Source of the DNA: Collinsella sp.
GTDB lineage: Bacteria; Actinomycetota; Coriobacteriia; Coriobacteriales; Coriobacteriaceae
Direction of reading: 5' to 3'
Assembly: GCA_019419525.1 (NCBI GenBank)
Contig: DXZU01000040.1
Coordinates: 1-55,882 of the forward strand
Length of the DNA stretch: 55,882 nucleotides
Below, piece after piece: positions 33,215 to 41,304 of this stretch (position 1 is its first letter; every line of letters begins with the position of its first letter). Below the pieces are notes generated by a model, which searched no databases, was not told the DNA's origin, and was given only the letters and a program-made list of their open reading frames with translations. A program made the translations under genes and the position numbers.

Positions 33215-34666
33215 TTATTTTTTGCGGGAATTGGTGAAGGCCATGAGGGCCAGGCCAACAGCCAGCCAGCCGATCACGATGCTCCACTCCACCATGTTGA
33301 GGGAGGCGGGAGAGAACGGGATCACGAGCAGGCCAATGATGGTGCCGCAGGCAACGATAGCGAGGCTGATGCCAAATTTGCCGCCGGGCACCTCGTAGGG
33401 ACGAGGCAGGTCGGGCTCGGTGAAGCGCATGCGCAGGCAAGCGAGGGCGACCATGCCGCAGGAGAAGATGAAGGCGAGAGCCGACACATTGGTCAGAGGG
33501 ATGAGCATGTTCTTGCCCAGGAACGGACCGACGACGGTGATGACGCCCAGAACGACGCAGGCGAGCTTGGGAGCGCCGGACTTGGGATCGACCTCGGCGA
33601 ACTTCTCGGGCAGCTGGCCCTTGCGGCCCATGGCGAGCATGATGCGGCTCGTGGCGCCGTAGAAGGAGTTCATCGGGCCCATGGGTCCAAGCGTGGCGAT
33701 GACGAGCATGGCCAGGTACAGGAGCATGTTGATGCCCTTGAGGCAGGCAAGCGCGGGAACCGGGCTCTTAACAAACTCATGCCAGTCGAGGATGGTGCCG
33801 AACGAGTAGATGCAGACCATGTAGAAGCCGCCGGCGGCCAGCAGGGCCAGGGAGATGATCTTACCGAACTTGTTCCAGTTGAGGCCCTCGGCCGCTTCCT
33901 CAGCCTGCTGAGGAATGGTGTCGAAGCCGGCGTAGAAGAACGGGGTCAGAACCAGGACCGAAACGATGCCTGCGAACAGGCTGGTGCCCTCGGTAGCAGG
34001 CTTGCCGCCGCCAGCACCGGTGACCTGGGAGAACACGGGCATGGCGTTGTCCGGCGAACCGGTGAACAGCGAGACGCCCATGGCGAGCAGCATGCCGCAG
34101 AGCAGAGCCTTGGTCAGGAAGGCCTGCAGCTTGGCGGCCGAGCTGGCACCGCGGAAGTTGAGGAAGATGACGTAGGTTGCAAAGCCGAGCGCGATCAGCG
34201 TCGGGAACAGGTAAACGTCGGCGCCCAGGATGGTGTAGAGCTTGACGGCGCGCAGCCACTCAAGGCCTGGCAGGCTGCCGAACATCTCGGACACGAGGGT
34301 CGAGATGGCGATGGCCTCCCACGGGCACAGGATGCCGTTGCCCAGGGCCAGGAGCCATCCGGTGATGTAGCTCATCGTACGGCCAAAGCTACGATCGACA
34401 TACTCGACGATGCCGCCCGAAATGGGGATAGCAGCCGTGAGCTCACCGAAAACAGCTCCGACGGGCACGAGGAAGATTGCGCCCAAGAGGAATGCAATCA
34501 TAGCGGGAACGGGACCGCCGCCCACGACCATCCAGTCGCCGACCTGCAGAACCCAACCGGTACCGATGATGGCACCGAAACCGATGGTGAAGAAGTTCCA
34601 GAGCGAAAGCGTTTTCTTCATGCCGCCGTTGTCCTCGACTGCAACTTCTGCGTTCTTGTCCGCCAT
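33215..34666 (-). CDS. APC-family amino acid/amine permease
   Basis: A 483-residue membrane protein with about 12 helices. FFTIGFGAIIGTGWVLQVGD is the family's unwound first helix, and GFDTIPQQAEEA marks helix 6-7. ATG 34666 has AAAGGAGGGG upstream. It is the first gene of a two-gene operon with the amidohydrolase. The neighbouring arginine genes suggest an arginine-, peptide- or amine-type substrate, but this is inference only. Confidence 0.9.
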   Translation of the reverse strand: MADKNAEVAVEDNGGMKKTLSLWNFFTIGFGAIIGTGWVLQVGDWMVVGGGPVPAMIAFLLGAIFLVPVGAVFGELTAAIPISGGIVEYVDRSFGRTMSYITGWLLALGNGILCPWEAIAISTLVSEMFGSLPGLEWLRAVKLYTILGADVYLFPTLIALGFATYVIFLNFRGASSAAKLQAFLTKALLCGMLLAMGVSLFTGSPDNAMPVFSQVTGAGGGKPATEGTSLFAGIVSVLVLTPFFYAGFDTIPQQAEEAAEGLNWNKFGKIISLALLAAGGFYMVCIYSFGTILDWHEFVKSPVPALACLKGINMLLYLAMLVIATLGPMGPMNSFYGATSRIMLAMGRKGQLPEKFAEVDPKSGAPKLACVVLGVITVVGPFLGKNMLIPLTNVSALAFIFSCGMVALACLRMRFTEPDLPRPYEVPGGKFGISLAIVACGTIIGLLVIPFSPASLNMVEWSIVIGWLAVGLALMAFTNSRKK

Positions 34667-35021
34667 TGTTCCCCTCCTTTCCTTTTTGACGCCCCCTGGC
34701 GTCACCCCTTGCGCGGTCCGTTTTGCCGCGCGCTTTTATTCCATGGCTTTAAGATACGGCCTTGGCGCAGCAGCGCCGCTCGCAGCTCGACCGAAGGCAG
34801 AACTGCAAAACGAGCGGCACCGTTTTTGGGACGAACGGCGGGAGACGTCATTCGTCTTGGACGCTTTCATCTTGTCTGCTTTTGAATACCTGTTGCCGTG
34901 ACGCTTGGCGCGCGGCGCGGCAACGTTCATACCATTTGTCAGGCTTTTGGCGCACATACCCATGTGTCGCGCATCTTTTTATGTAGGATAGACAAGTTAC
35001 ACACGAGGCAAGGTGATTCGA
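34667..35021. other. Divergent intergenic region
   Basis: About 355 bp between the permease (minus) and the C39-like protein (plus). It holds a loose hairpin (GCCGCTC...GAGCGGC, about 34785-34825) and must contain both promoters, but no -35/-10 pair stands out. Small frames here lack ribosome sites and I did not call them. Confidence 0.4.
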
Positions 35022-36023
35022 ATGGCATACGGATACAATGACGGCGACCAACGGCCACAAAGCGTGCGCCTTGCCGGCCGCACCACGCCAACGCCCAGAA
35101 GCACCTCCGACAACGGCAACCAGCAGCGCCCCCAAGAGCAGCCCGGGGCTTCTTCTCGGCAACAAAGCCGTACCGTGCAACAGTCAGACCGCGTGAGTAC
35201 GAGCACACGCCAACGTCAGACCGACATATCGCAGCCGCGCCGCTACGATCGCCGTAAGACCGATTACTATGTTAAACGCTCCTTTTCGCGACCTCAACGC
35301 GATCGCGGCAATTCCGCCCCTCGCCCCGCGTCGCATACCACAAGCCACGTGCTTCCGGCCCGCCGCCTACGCCTTGCGCTTTGCTCCATTGCCGCCTGCC
35401 TCGTCTTTGTGTTTTTGGGATCCTGTATCTCCCACGGATCAGCCGGTCTTGAGCCCACTGCCGAGGACAAGCTGCTTAAAGCTCCTGTCGCTCCCGGCTA
35501 CTCCTTTGCGTTCTCGACCCCACGCTCGCAATGGCAGGCCGGCACCATGCCCCACATCTACCAAATTGACCCCGCATGGTCGGAGCTGCCCTATGCCGGT
35601 GGCACTATTCGCGAAAACGCTTGCGGTCCCACTTGCCTCACCATGGTCTATATCTTTAAGACCGGCCACACCGATAAGACGCCGGTCGATATATGCGCAC
35701 TGGCCGAAGCCGGCAACTACGCCCCCACTGGTGCCACCGAGTGGTCGTTTATGACAAACGGCGCGTGGCAGCTGGGCCTTAACGGAACGGAGCTCCATAT
35801 CGATCGCAGCTCCATCACCCAGGCGCTGCGCTCGGGTGCGCCCATGATCGCATCGGTTCGTCCCGGCACCTTTACCAGTGTCGGACACTATATCGTGCTC
35901 TGGGGCATCGACGATGCCGATCAAGTGGGAGTCTACGACCCCAACTCGGCCAGCCGCAGCGCCCGCCGCTGGGGCGTCGTAGAAGTCCTCAACGAAATCG
36001 AAGCCATGTGGGCCTACTACTAG
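35022..36023 (+). CDS. Membrane-anchored C39-like cysteine peptidase
   Basis: A 333-residue protein. Residues 1-110 are polar, Gln/Arg/Ser-rich and probably disordered; a single membrane helix spans 116-136; the extracellular part (about 160-333) is a papain-like C39_2 domain. Catalytic residues are visible: Cys201 in ENACGPTCLTM, His289 in SVGHYIVLW, Asp306 in YDPNS. It may process surface or wall-linked peptides. ATG 35022 has AAGGTG 7 bases upstream. The long basic cytoplasmic tail is unusual for a peptidase and could bind DNA, membrane or a partner. Confidence 0.8.
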   Translation: MAYGYNDGDQRPQSVRLAGRTTPTPRSTSDNGNQQRPQEQPGASSRQQSRTVQQSDRVSTSTRQRQTDISQPRRYDRRKTDYYVKRSFSRPQRDRGNSAPRPASHTTSHVLPARRLRLALCSIAACLVFVFLGSCISHGSAGLEPTAEDKLLKAPVAPGYSFAFSTPRSQWQAGTMPHIYQIDPAWSELPYAGGTIRENACGPTCLTMVYIFKTGHTDKTPVDICALAEAGNYAPTGATEWSFMTNGAWQLGLNGTELHIDRSSITQALRSGAPMIASVRPGTFTSVGHYIVLWGIDDADQVGVYDPNSASRSARRWGVVEVLNEIEAMWAYY

Positions 36024-36026
36024 CCA

Positions 36027-36117
36027 TTGGGGACACTCATTGGGGACAGACTTAAATGAGTGGTCATTGGGGACGCTCTTGTTTGACTAGTCATTTAAGA
36101 ACGTCCCTAATGACTAG
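36027..36117. repeat. REP-like cluster of ATTGGGGAC palindromes
   Basis: Contains three direct copies of CATTGGGGAC and the imperfect palindrome GACTAGTCATTTAAGAACGTCCCTAATGACTAG broken over several units. It lies between converging genes. A related GGAACGTCCCC unit is at about 52080. No REP-associated transposase is in this window. Confidence 0.6.
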
Positions 36118-36126
36118 CTGAATAGC

Positions 36127-36159
36127 AAAAGCCCCGCAGTCGGAGCGGACCGCGGGGCT
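36127..36159 (-). terminator. Terminator of arcC copy 1
   Basis: On the minus strand AGCCCCGC, 14-base loop with extra pairing, GCGGGGCT, then TTTGC. Nearly the same structure follows arcC copy 2 at 43257-43289. Confidence 0.75.
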
Positions 36160-36215
36160 CATGAAGAGAGGCTAGTCTGTGGGCGCTTTGCCTGGCGCCC
36201 ATGGGAGAGGCAACG

Positions 36216-37154
36216 GAGTAGAGACTACTCGTGGATGCGGGTACCGGAGAGGCCGGCCATGGTCTCGGCGGCCTTGTCCAGAGCGCCAATGATGCAGGTG
36301 CGGCCCTTGCGGGAGCGGGCGAACTTGATGGCGGCGCGGACCTTGGGCTCCATGGAACCCTTGCCGAACTGGCCCTCGTCGGCCAGGCGCTCGGCCTCGT
36401 CGGCGGTGAGGTCCTCGAGCTCCTCCTGGTTGGGCTTGCCGAAGTTGATGGCGACGTGCTCGACGGCGGTCAGCAGGAACAGGACGTCGGCGTCGCAGTC
36501 CTCGGCCAGCAGCTCGCCGCCCAGGTCCTTGTCGATGACGGCGGGAACGCCCTTGTAGCAGCCCTTGTTCTCGTAGTCGCGGACGACGGGGATGCCGCCG
36601 CCGCCGCAGGCGATGACGATGAACTCGTTGTCGAGCAGGTTGAGGATGGAGTCGGCCTCGACGATCTTCTTGGGATCGGGGGAGGCGACGACGCGGCGCC
36701 AGCCGCGGCCGGAATCCTCGACGAAGACCTTGGAGGGATCCTCGGCCATGAACTCCTTGGCCTGCTCCTCGGTGTAGAAGGGGCCGATCGGCTTGGTCGG
36801 GCTCTTGAACGCGGGGTCGTCCGGGTCGCACTCGATCTGGGTGACGACGGTGGCGGCGTGCCAGCGCTTGTAGCGCTTGTGCATCTCGCGGCCAATGCCC
36901 TGCTGCAGGTGGTAGCCGATGTAGCCCTGGGACATGGCGCCGCACTCGGGCAGCGGCATCTCGGGGGTGCCGATGGCATCGTGGGCGGCGGCGAAGGCGT
37001 TCTGGATCATGCCGACCTGCGGGCCGTTGCCGTGGGTGATGATGATCTCGTTGCCCTGCTCGATAAGACCGAGGAGAGCGTGGGCGGTGTTGCTCACGGC
37101 CTCGATCTGCTCGACGGGGTTGTTGCCGAGGGCGTTGCCGCCGAGGGCGACGAC
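36216..37154 (-). repeat. 939-bp near-perfect duplication, copy 1 (arcC)
   Basis: By eye identical to 43346-44284 at every position compared. Flanks differ: the 3' side shows scattered substitutions (first at 36215), and the first roughly 33 coding bases of arcC differ at many positions. Confidence 0.85.
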
Positions 37155-37187
37155 AATACGATCGGGCTTTCCGTACGGTTTACTCAT
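36225..37187 (-). CDS. arcC: Carbamate kinase, copy 1
   Basis: A 320-residue enzyme that makes ATP from carbamoyl phosphate and ADP, the last step of the arginine deiminase pathway. Family motifs: VVALGGNAL at the N-terminus, ITHGNGPQVG, and CGGGGIPVV for nucleotide and carbamate binding. It follows arcB by 23 bp as third enzyme of the arc operon. The ribosome site is weak (GGGAAG about 12-14 bases upstream), so expression may depend on coupling to arcB. It differs from copy 2 at one residue (Tyr5 versus Leu5). Confidence 0.96.
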   Translation of the reverse strand: MSKPYGKPDRIVVALGGNALGNNPVEQIEAVSNTAHALLGLIEQGNEIIITHGNGPQVGMIQNAFAAAHDAIGTPEMPLPECGAMSQGYIGYHLQQGIGREMHKRYKRWHAATVVTQIECDPDDPAFKSPTKPIGPFYTEEQAKEFMAEDPSKVFVEDSGRGWRRVVASPDPKKIVEADSILNLLDNEFIVIACGGGGIPVVRDYENKGCYKGVPAVIDKDLGGELLAEDCDADVLFLLTAVEHVAINFGKPNQEELEDLTADEAERLADEGQFGKGSMEPKVRAAIKFARSRKGRTCIIGALDKAAETMAGLSGTRIHE

Positions 37188-37210
37188 AGTGTTCGTTCAC
37201 TTCCCAGCTA

Positions 37211-38218
37211 CTAGCGAAGCGTCGCGTACATCATGGCCTTAATGGTATGCATGCGGTTCTCGGCCTCCTGGAACACGCGAGACTGCGCGCTCTCAAAGAC
37301 CTCGTCGGAAACCTCCATCTCGGTCACGCCGAACTTCTCGGCAATCTCGGCGCCGATGGTGGTCTGCGTATCGTGGAAGCTCGGCAGGCAGTGCATAAAG
37401 ATGGCGCCGGGGTTTGCCTTGGCCATGACCTCGGGCGTTACTCGATAGGGAGAGAGAAGATCGATTCGGCTCTTCCACAGCTCCTCAGCCTGGCCCATAC
37501 CGACCCAAACGTCCGTATAGATCACGTCTGCATCCTTGACGCCCTCGTCGATATCCTCAGTGAGCTGGATCGTGCAGCCATTCTGAGCGGCGATCTCCTG
37601 GCAGCGCTCAAGAAGCTCGGGATCGAAGTGCGTGGCGCCCTCGACATCGCCCTTGGGTCCGCAGGAGCAGAAGTTAATGCCGAGCTTGGCGCAGATAACC
37701 ATCAGGGAGTCGCTGACGTTGCCCTGCTCCTTACCCATATAGGTGAGCTTCATGCCGCGCGTGTCGCCAAACTCCTCACGCATGGTAAGAATGTCGGCAA
37801 GGGCCTGGGTGGGATGGTACTCGTTGGTCAGACCGTTCCAGACGGGAACGCCAGCCTTGGCGGCAAGCTCCTCGACGATCGACTGGTCGGAGCCGCGATA
37901 CTCAATACCGTCATACATGCGACCGAGCACGCGGGCGGTATCCTCGATGGACTCTTTCTTGCCCATCTGCGACGAGCCGGGGTCGAGGTAGGTCACGCCC
38001 ATACCCAGGTCCATACCGCCGACCTCGAAGGCACAGCGCGTGCGCGTGGAGGTCTTCTCAAACAGCAGGACAATGTTCTTGCCCTCGAGAAAGCGGTGCG
38101 GATAACCGGCGCGCTTCATATCCTTGAAGTTCTTTGAGAGGTCGAGCATGTACTCGATTTCCTCGGACGTAAAGTCAAGCAGGGTAAGAACGCTTCGACC
38201 AGAAAGATTAAGAGCCAT
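37211..38218 (-). CDS. arcB: Ornithine carbamoyltransferase, catabolic
   Basis: A 335-residue cytosolic enzyme. It splits citrulline with phosphate into ornithine and carbamoyl phosphate. Carbamoyl-phosphate motif STRTRCAFE, HPTQALAD and the ornithine loop HCLPSFHD are intact. The context between arcA and arcC makes the catabolic direction likely. ATG 38218 has AAAGGA upstream; the longer frame to 38278 has no site. Confidence 0.96.
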   Translation of the reverse strand: MALNLSGRSVLTLLDFTSEEIEYMLDLSKNFKDMKRAGYPHRFLEGKNIVLLFEKTSTRTRCAFEVGGMDLGMGVTYLDPGSSQMGKKESIEDTARVLGRMYDGIEYRGSDQSIVEELAAKAGVPVWNGLTNEYHPTQALADILTMREEFGDTRGMKLTYMGKEQGNVSDSLMVICAKLGINFCSCGPKGDVEGATHFDPELLERCQEIAAQNGCTIQLTEDIDEGVKDADVIYTDVWVGMGQAEELWKSRIDLLSPYRVTPEVMAKANPGAIFMHCLPSFHDTQTTIGAEIAEKFGVTEMEVSDEVFESAQSRVFQEAENRMHTIKAMMYATLR

Positions 38219-38304
38219 GATTTGAGTCCTTTCGGTTGTTGGAACACACAAGGAGGGATGGGCGGCGCAGACGCACACGCGCCGCCCAGATACGCTAACG
38301 CTGA

Positions 38305-39549
38305 CTAGATTTCCTCACGCCAGAACGGCATGGTCATGCAGCGCGGGCCGCCGCGACCGCGAGAAAGCTCCTCGGAGGGAGCGACGAGCAGCTCGACGCC
38401 GGCCTTGTAAAGAGCATCGTTGGTGACAACGTTGCGCTCATACACGCAGACCTTGCCCGGTTCGACCGCAAGAGTGTTGGAACCATCGTTCCACTGCTCA
38501 CGGGAAGCCTCGATCGGATCGCCGCCACCGCACTCAATCATGGTGATATGGTCCATACCCGTCGCAAGCTCGAGGATATGCTGCAGGGTGCCCTCGAGTT
38601 CCTCGATATGCACCTCCCCCTCCGAATCGCCCTTGGTCAGGCGGTAGGCACGAAGCGTCTGGTAGATGCCGGGATAGACCGTGAACTTATCGCGATCGAC
38701 CTGCGTGCAGACGGTGTCGAGGTGCATGTAGGCATAGCCGTGCGGAATCTTGATGGCATAGATGTTCTCGATCTCGGCCTCATCGGAACCCCAGAACATA
38801 TTCTTGGCGAGCTCATCGATGGCTGCAGTCTGGGTGCGCTCGGAAATACCGATGGCGAGCGTCTTGGCGTTGATGTTGAGGATATCGCCGCCCTCGATAT
38901 GCCACTCGCTGTTGTGGTCGTACCAGATGGGGCTACCGGCGTAATCGGGATGGTTGCGCAGCACCGTTTCGTAGAAGATTACCTCGCGGTTGCGCTGATT
39001 CCAGTACATGCGGTTCATGGTAGCGCCCTTGCCCACGACAGCCAGAGGGTCACGGGAGAAATACGAGGCCGGCATGGGGAACAGCACCATATCGTCAGCC
39101 TTCAACTCCTCGCCGTCCATACTGGCAAGAGAACCGCCAACCTTGGGGATCTCGAGGTCGCGAACGTAGAGGCCGCCCATGGCAGCAAGGACAAACTCCT
39201 TGTTGTCCTTAATCGAATCAAGCTTCTCGACAACGGCCTGGCGAAGGGCCGCGTTGGAGATGCCAGACTCACCCATGAACTTCGTCATGAACTCTGCGCG
39301 AGTACCCTCGACTTTGTCAAACGTCTCAGCGAGCAGCTCTTCCATATAGACGACCTCGGCGCCAGCGCCGCGAAGAAGGTCGGTAAACTGATCGTGCTCT
39401 TTCTGGGCATAGTCCAGATAGAACGCGTCGTGAATCCAAACGCGGTCGAAATCCTCCGCCTTCATGTTTACAAGATCCATACCGGGGCGATGGACGCACA
39501 CCTTCTTAAGGGCGCCAATCTCGCTATGAACGTTCAGTCCTTTGTTCAT
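38305..39549 (-). CDS. arcA: Arginine deiminase
   Basis: A 414-residue enzyme converting arginine to citrulline and ammonia. All catalytic residues are present: Asp167 (SRDP), Glu219 (HIEGGD), His276 and Asp278 (YMHLD), nucleophile Cys404 (RGRGGPRCMTMP). It is the second gene of the carrier-arcA-arcB-arcC operon. ATG 39549 has AAGGA upstream. The paralog at 41305-42555 differs in the loop before the cysteine. Confidence 0.97.
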   Translation of the reverse strand: MNKGLNVHSEIGALKKVCVHRPGMDLVNMKAEDFDRVWIHDAFYLDYAQKEHDQFTDLLRGAGAEVVYMEELLAETFDKVEGTRAEFMTKFMGESGISNAALRQAVVEKLDSIKDNKEFVLAAMGGLYVRDLEIPKVGGSLASMDGEELKADDMVLFPMPASYFSRDPLAVVGKGATMNRMYWNQRNREVIFYETVLRNHPDYAGSPIWYDHNSEWHIEGGDILNINAKTLAIGISERTQTAAIDELAKNMFWGSDEAEIENIYAIKIPHGYAYMHLDTVCTQVDRDKFTVYPGIYQTLRAYRLTKGDSEGEVHIEELEGTLQHILELATGMDHITMIECGGGDPIEASREQWNDGSNTLAVEPGKVCVYERNVVTNDALYKAGVELLVAPSEELSRGRGGPRCMTMPFWREEI

Positions 39550-39590
39550 CTCTATCCTTCTTTCTTACAACTGTATGTAAGGTTTTGCTT

Positions 39591-41027
39591 TTACGGCAAG
39601 GGGATAAGGCCCGAAACCGCAGTGAATGCCATGCAGATAACGCTCACGACCAGGAAGAATTTCCAAGCAACCTTCCACCACTGGCCAAGCGGAATCTTGC
39701 AGACGCCAAGACCGGCAACGAGCATCGCGCTTGTTGGCGAAATGAGAGACATGGCCGCGCTGCCCATGGAAAGACCCGTAACTGCAGCCTCGGGGTTTAA
39801 GCCCATCAGCTCAACAAGCGGGCCAAAAATTGGAATCGTAAGAGCAGCGATACCCGAAGAGCTCGGAACGAGGATCGACAGAAGGTTATCCACGACATAG
39901 AGGATGCTCGTAAAGATAACGGCTGGAACTCCAGTGAGAGCCGTGGCGAGCGTATTGAGAATCGTATCGATGATGAGGCCGTCATTGGCGATTACGAGGA
40001 TTCCGCGGGCAAGTCCAACAACGATGGCAGAGAACGCGAAATCTGCAATTCCCTTAACGAACTCGCCAGCGATCTCCTTCTCATTCATCCCGGAAACAAC
40101 ACCAGAAAGAAGGGCCATGGCCAAGAAAATCGCAGAGATTTCGTTCATGTACCAGCCCTGGGCTACCAGGCCCCAAATGATAGCGCCAAGTCCAAGCACG
40201 AAAATAACCATGACGGCTTTTTGCTTAGCGGTGAACTCGCTATCGAGGAGGTTCTCATCCGCGCCAAACTCTTTGCGTTTCTCGATATCATCGTGGAAAG
40301 CGGGGGACGCTTCGGGGTTTTTCTTAACCTTGAGGGCATACATTACAACCCATGCGACGGCAACCGCCGTGAGCACGGCAAGGGCAATAGTACGCAACCA
40401 AAGCTGGGGGTTGCCCTGGATACCGAGGATGCCCTGGGAAATCAGGACGTTGAACGGATTGACGGTAGATGCGATGTATCCGATACGGGCACCCACAAAC
40501 ACCGTCATGAACGCTGTAATTGAGTCGAAGCCCATGGCCATCATGATCGGCATAAGAATCGCAAAGAACGGAAGCGTCTCCTCTGCCATACCAAAGGTGC
40601 TGCCGCCCAAGGCAAAAAGCACCATTAGGATCGGAATGATGAGGACGTCCTTGCTCTTGAACTTTTTCACCACTCGAGCTACGCCACTCGTGATGGCTCC
40701 GGTCGCCGTGATGACCTGGAAGGAACCTCCCACGATCATAATGAATGCAACGACCTCGACCGCTTGCTGGATGCCGATCGCAGGGGCCTCAAGTACTTCG
40801 AAGATGCCTTGGCGAAGATCGACCTCGTTGCCGTCCTCGTCCGTATAGACCTTATCGACAGGCTCATAGGTGCCCGAGACCGTTACCTCGCGACCGTTAA
40901 CCTCCTGACGCTCAAACGAACCCGAAGGCACGACCCAGGTCAGAACGGCAAATACGGCCATCAAGACGAGAATGATGGTGTACACGTGCGGGACTCGAAG
41001 AGTGCGCTTCTTTTCTGTCTCTGCCAT
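39591..41027 (-). CDS. YfcC-family carrier, probable arginine/ornithine exchanger
   Basis: A 478-residue membrane protein with about 12 hydrophobic segments, of the YfcC/C4-dicarboxylate-carrier-like group. PHVYTIILVLMAVFAVLTWVVPSG opens it in broken form, and VPSSSGIAALTIPIFGP lies near the C-terminal half. As first gene of the arc operon, 41 bp before arcA, it most likely exchanges arginine for ornithine, a role ArcD-type antiporters fill elsewhere. That role is inferred from position. ATG 41027 has AAGGAGGAG upstream. Confidence 0.85.
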   Translation of the reverse strand: MAETEKKRTLRVPHVYTIILVLMAVFAVLTWVVPSGSFERQEVNGREVTVSGTYEPVDKVYTDEDGNEVDLRQGIFEVLEAPAIGIQQAVEVVAFIMIVGGSFQVITATGAITSGVARVVKKFKSKDVLIIPILMVLFALGGSTFGMAEETLPFFAILMPIMMAMGFDSITAFMTVFVGARIGYIASTVNPFNVLISQGILGIQGNPQLWLRTIALAVLTAVAVAWVVMYALKVKKNPEASPAFHDDIEKRKEFGADENLLDSEFTAKQKAVMVIFVLGLGAIIWGLVAQGWYMNEISAIFLAMALLSGVVSGMNEKEIAGEFVKGIADFAFSAIVVGLARGILVIANDGLIIDTILNTLATALTGVPAVIFTSILYVVDNLLSILVPSSSGIAALTIPIFGPLVELMGLNPEAAVTGLSMGSAAMSLISPTSAMLVAGLGVCKIPLGQWWKVAWKFFLVVSVICMAFTAVSGLIPLP

Positions 41028-41145
41028 CTCTCCTCCTTAATTCAGGGGTTTTTCGTTGCCGGCAAAGCCATTGTGTCATCGCGCAAAACACCCTTCCGTC
41101 TCTTCGCCCGCCAACGAAGCGCATCGACCCGTAAACGGATTTCAG

Positions 41146-41251
41146 ATTGATGTAATTTGTCAATTTGCTATCTAAATTGATGTTTAACATCAATTACTAA
41201 GCCGGTTCGTGCCATTCACCTGTGACAGATATGATGTAAATTGAATCAAAC
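41146..41251. promoter_or_regulatory. Divergent arc control region with TTGATGT sites
   Basis: A perfect 21-bp palindrome AATTGATGTTTAACATCAATT lies at 41175-41195. Related sites: ATTGATGTAATTTGTCAAT (41146-41164) and ATGATGTAAATTGAATC (41231-41247). On the plus strand TATGAT (41230-41235) may be the -10 of the arcA-paralog operon, overlapped by the third site. On the minus strand TTGACA lies near 41160. The cluster sits between the two divergent arginine operons. Spacing does not fit a canonical FNR or ArgR box. Confidence 0.6.
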
Positions 41252-41304
41252 TCGTAATGTGCCACTATGGAAGCAATAAATACTCACCGCCAAAGCGAGG
41301 TCAC

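Noticed and set aside
41175..41195. FNR or ArgR box
   Set aside because: The half-sites resemble TTGAT/ATCAA but the spacer is 7 rather than 4 bases, and the ArgR consensus is not met.
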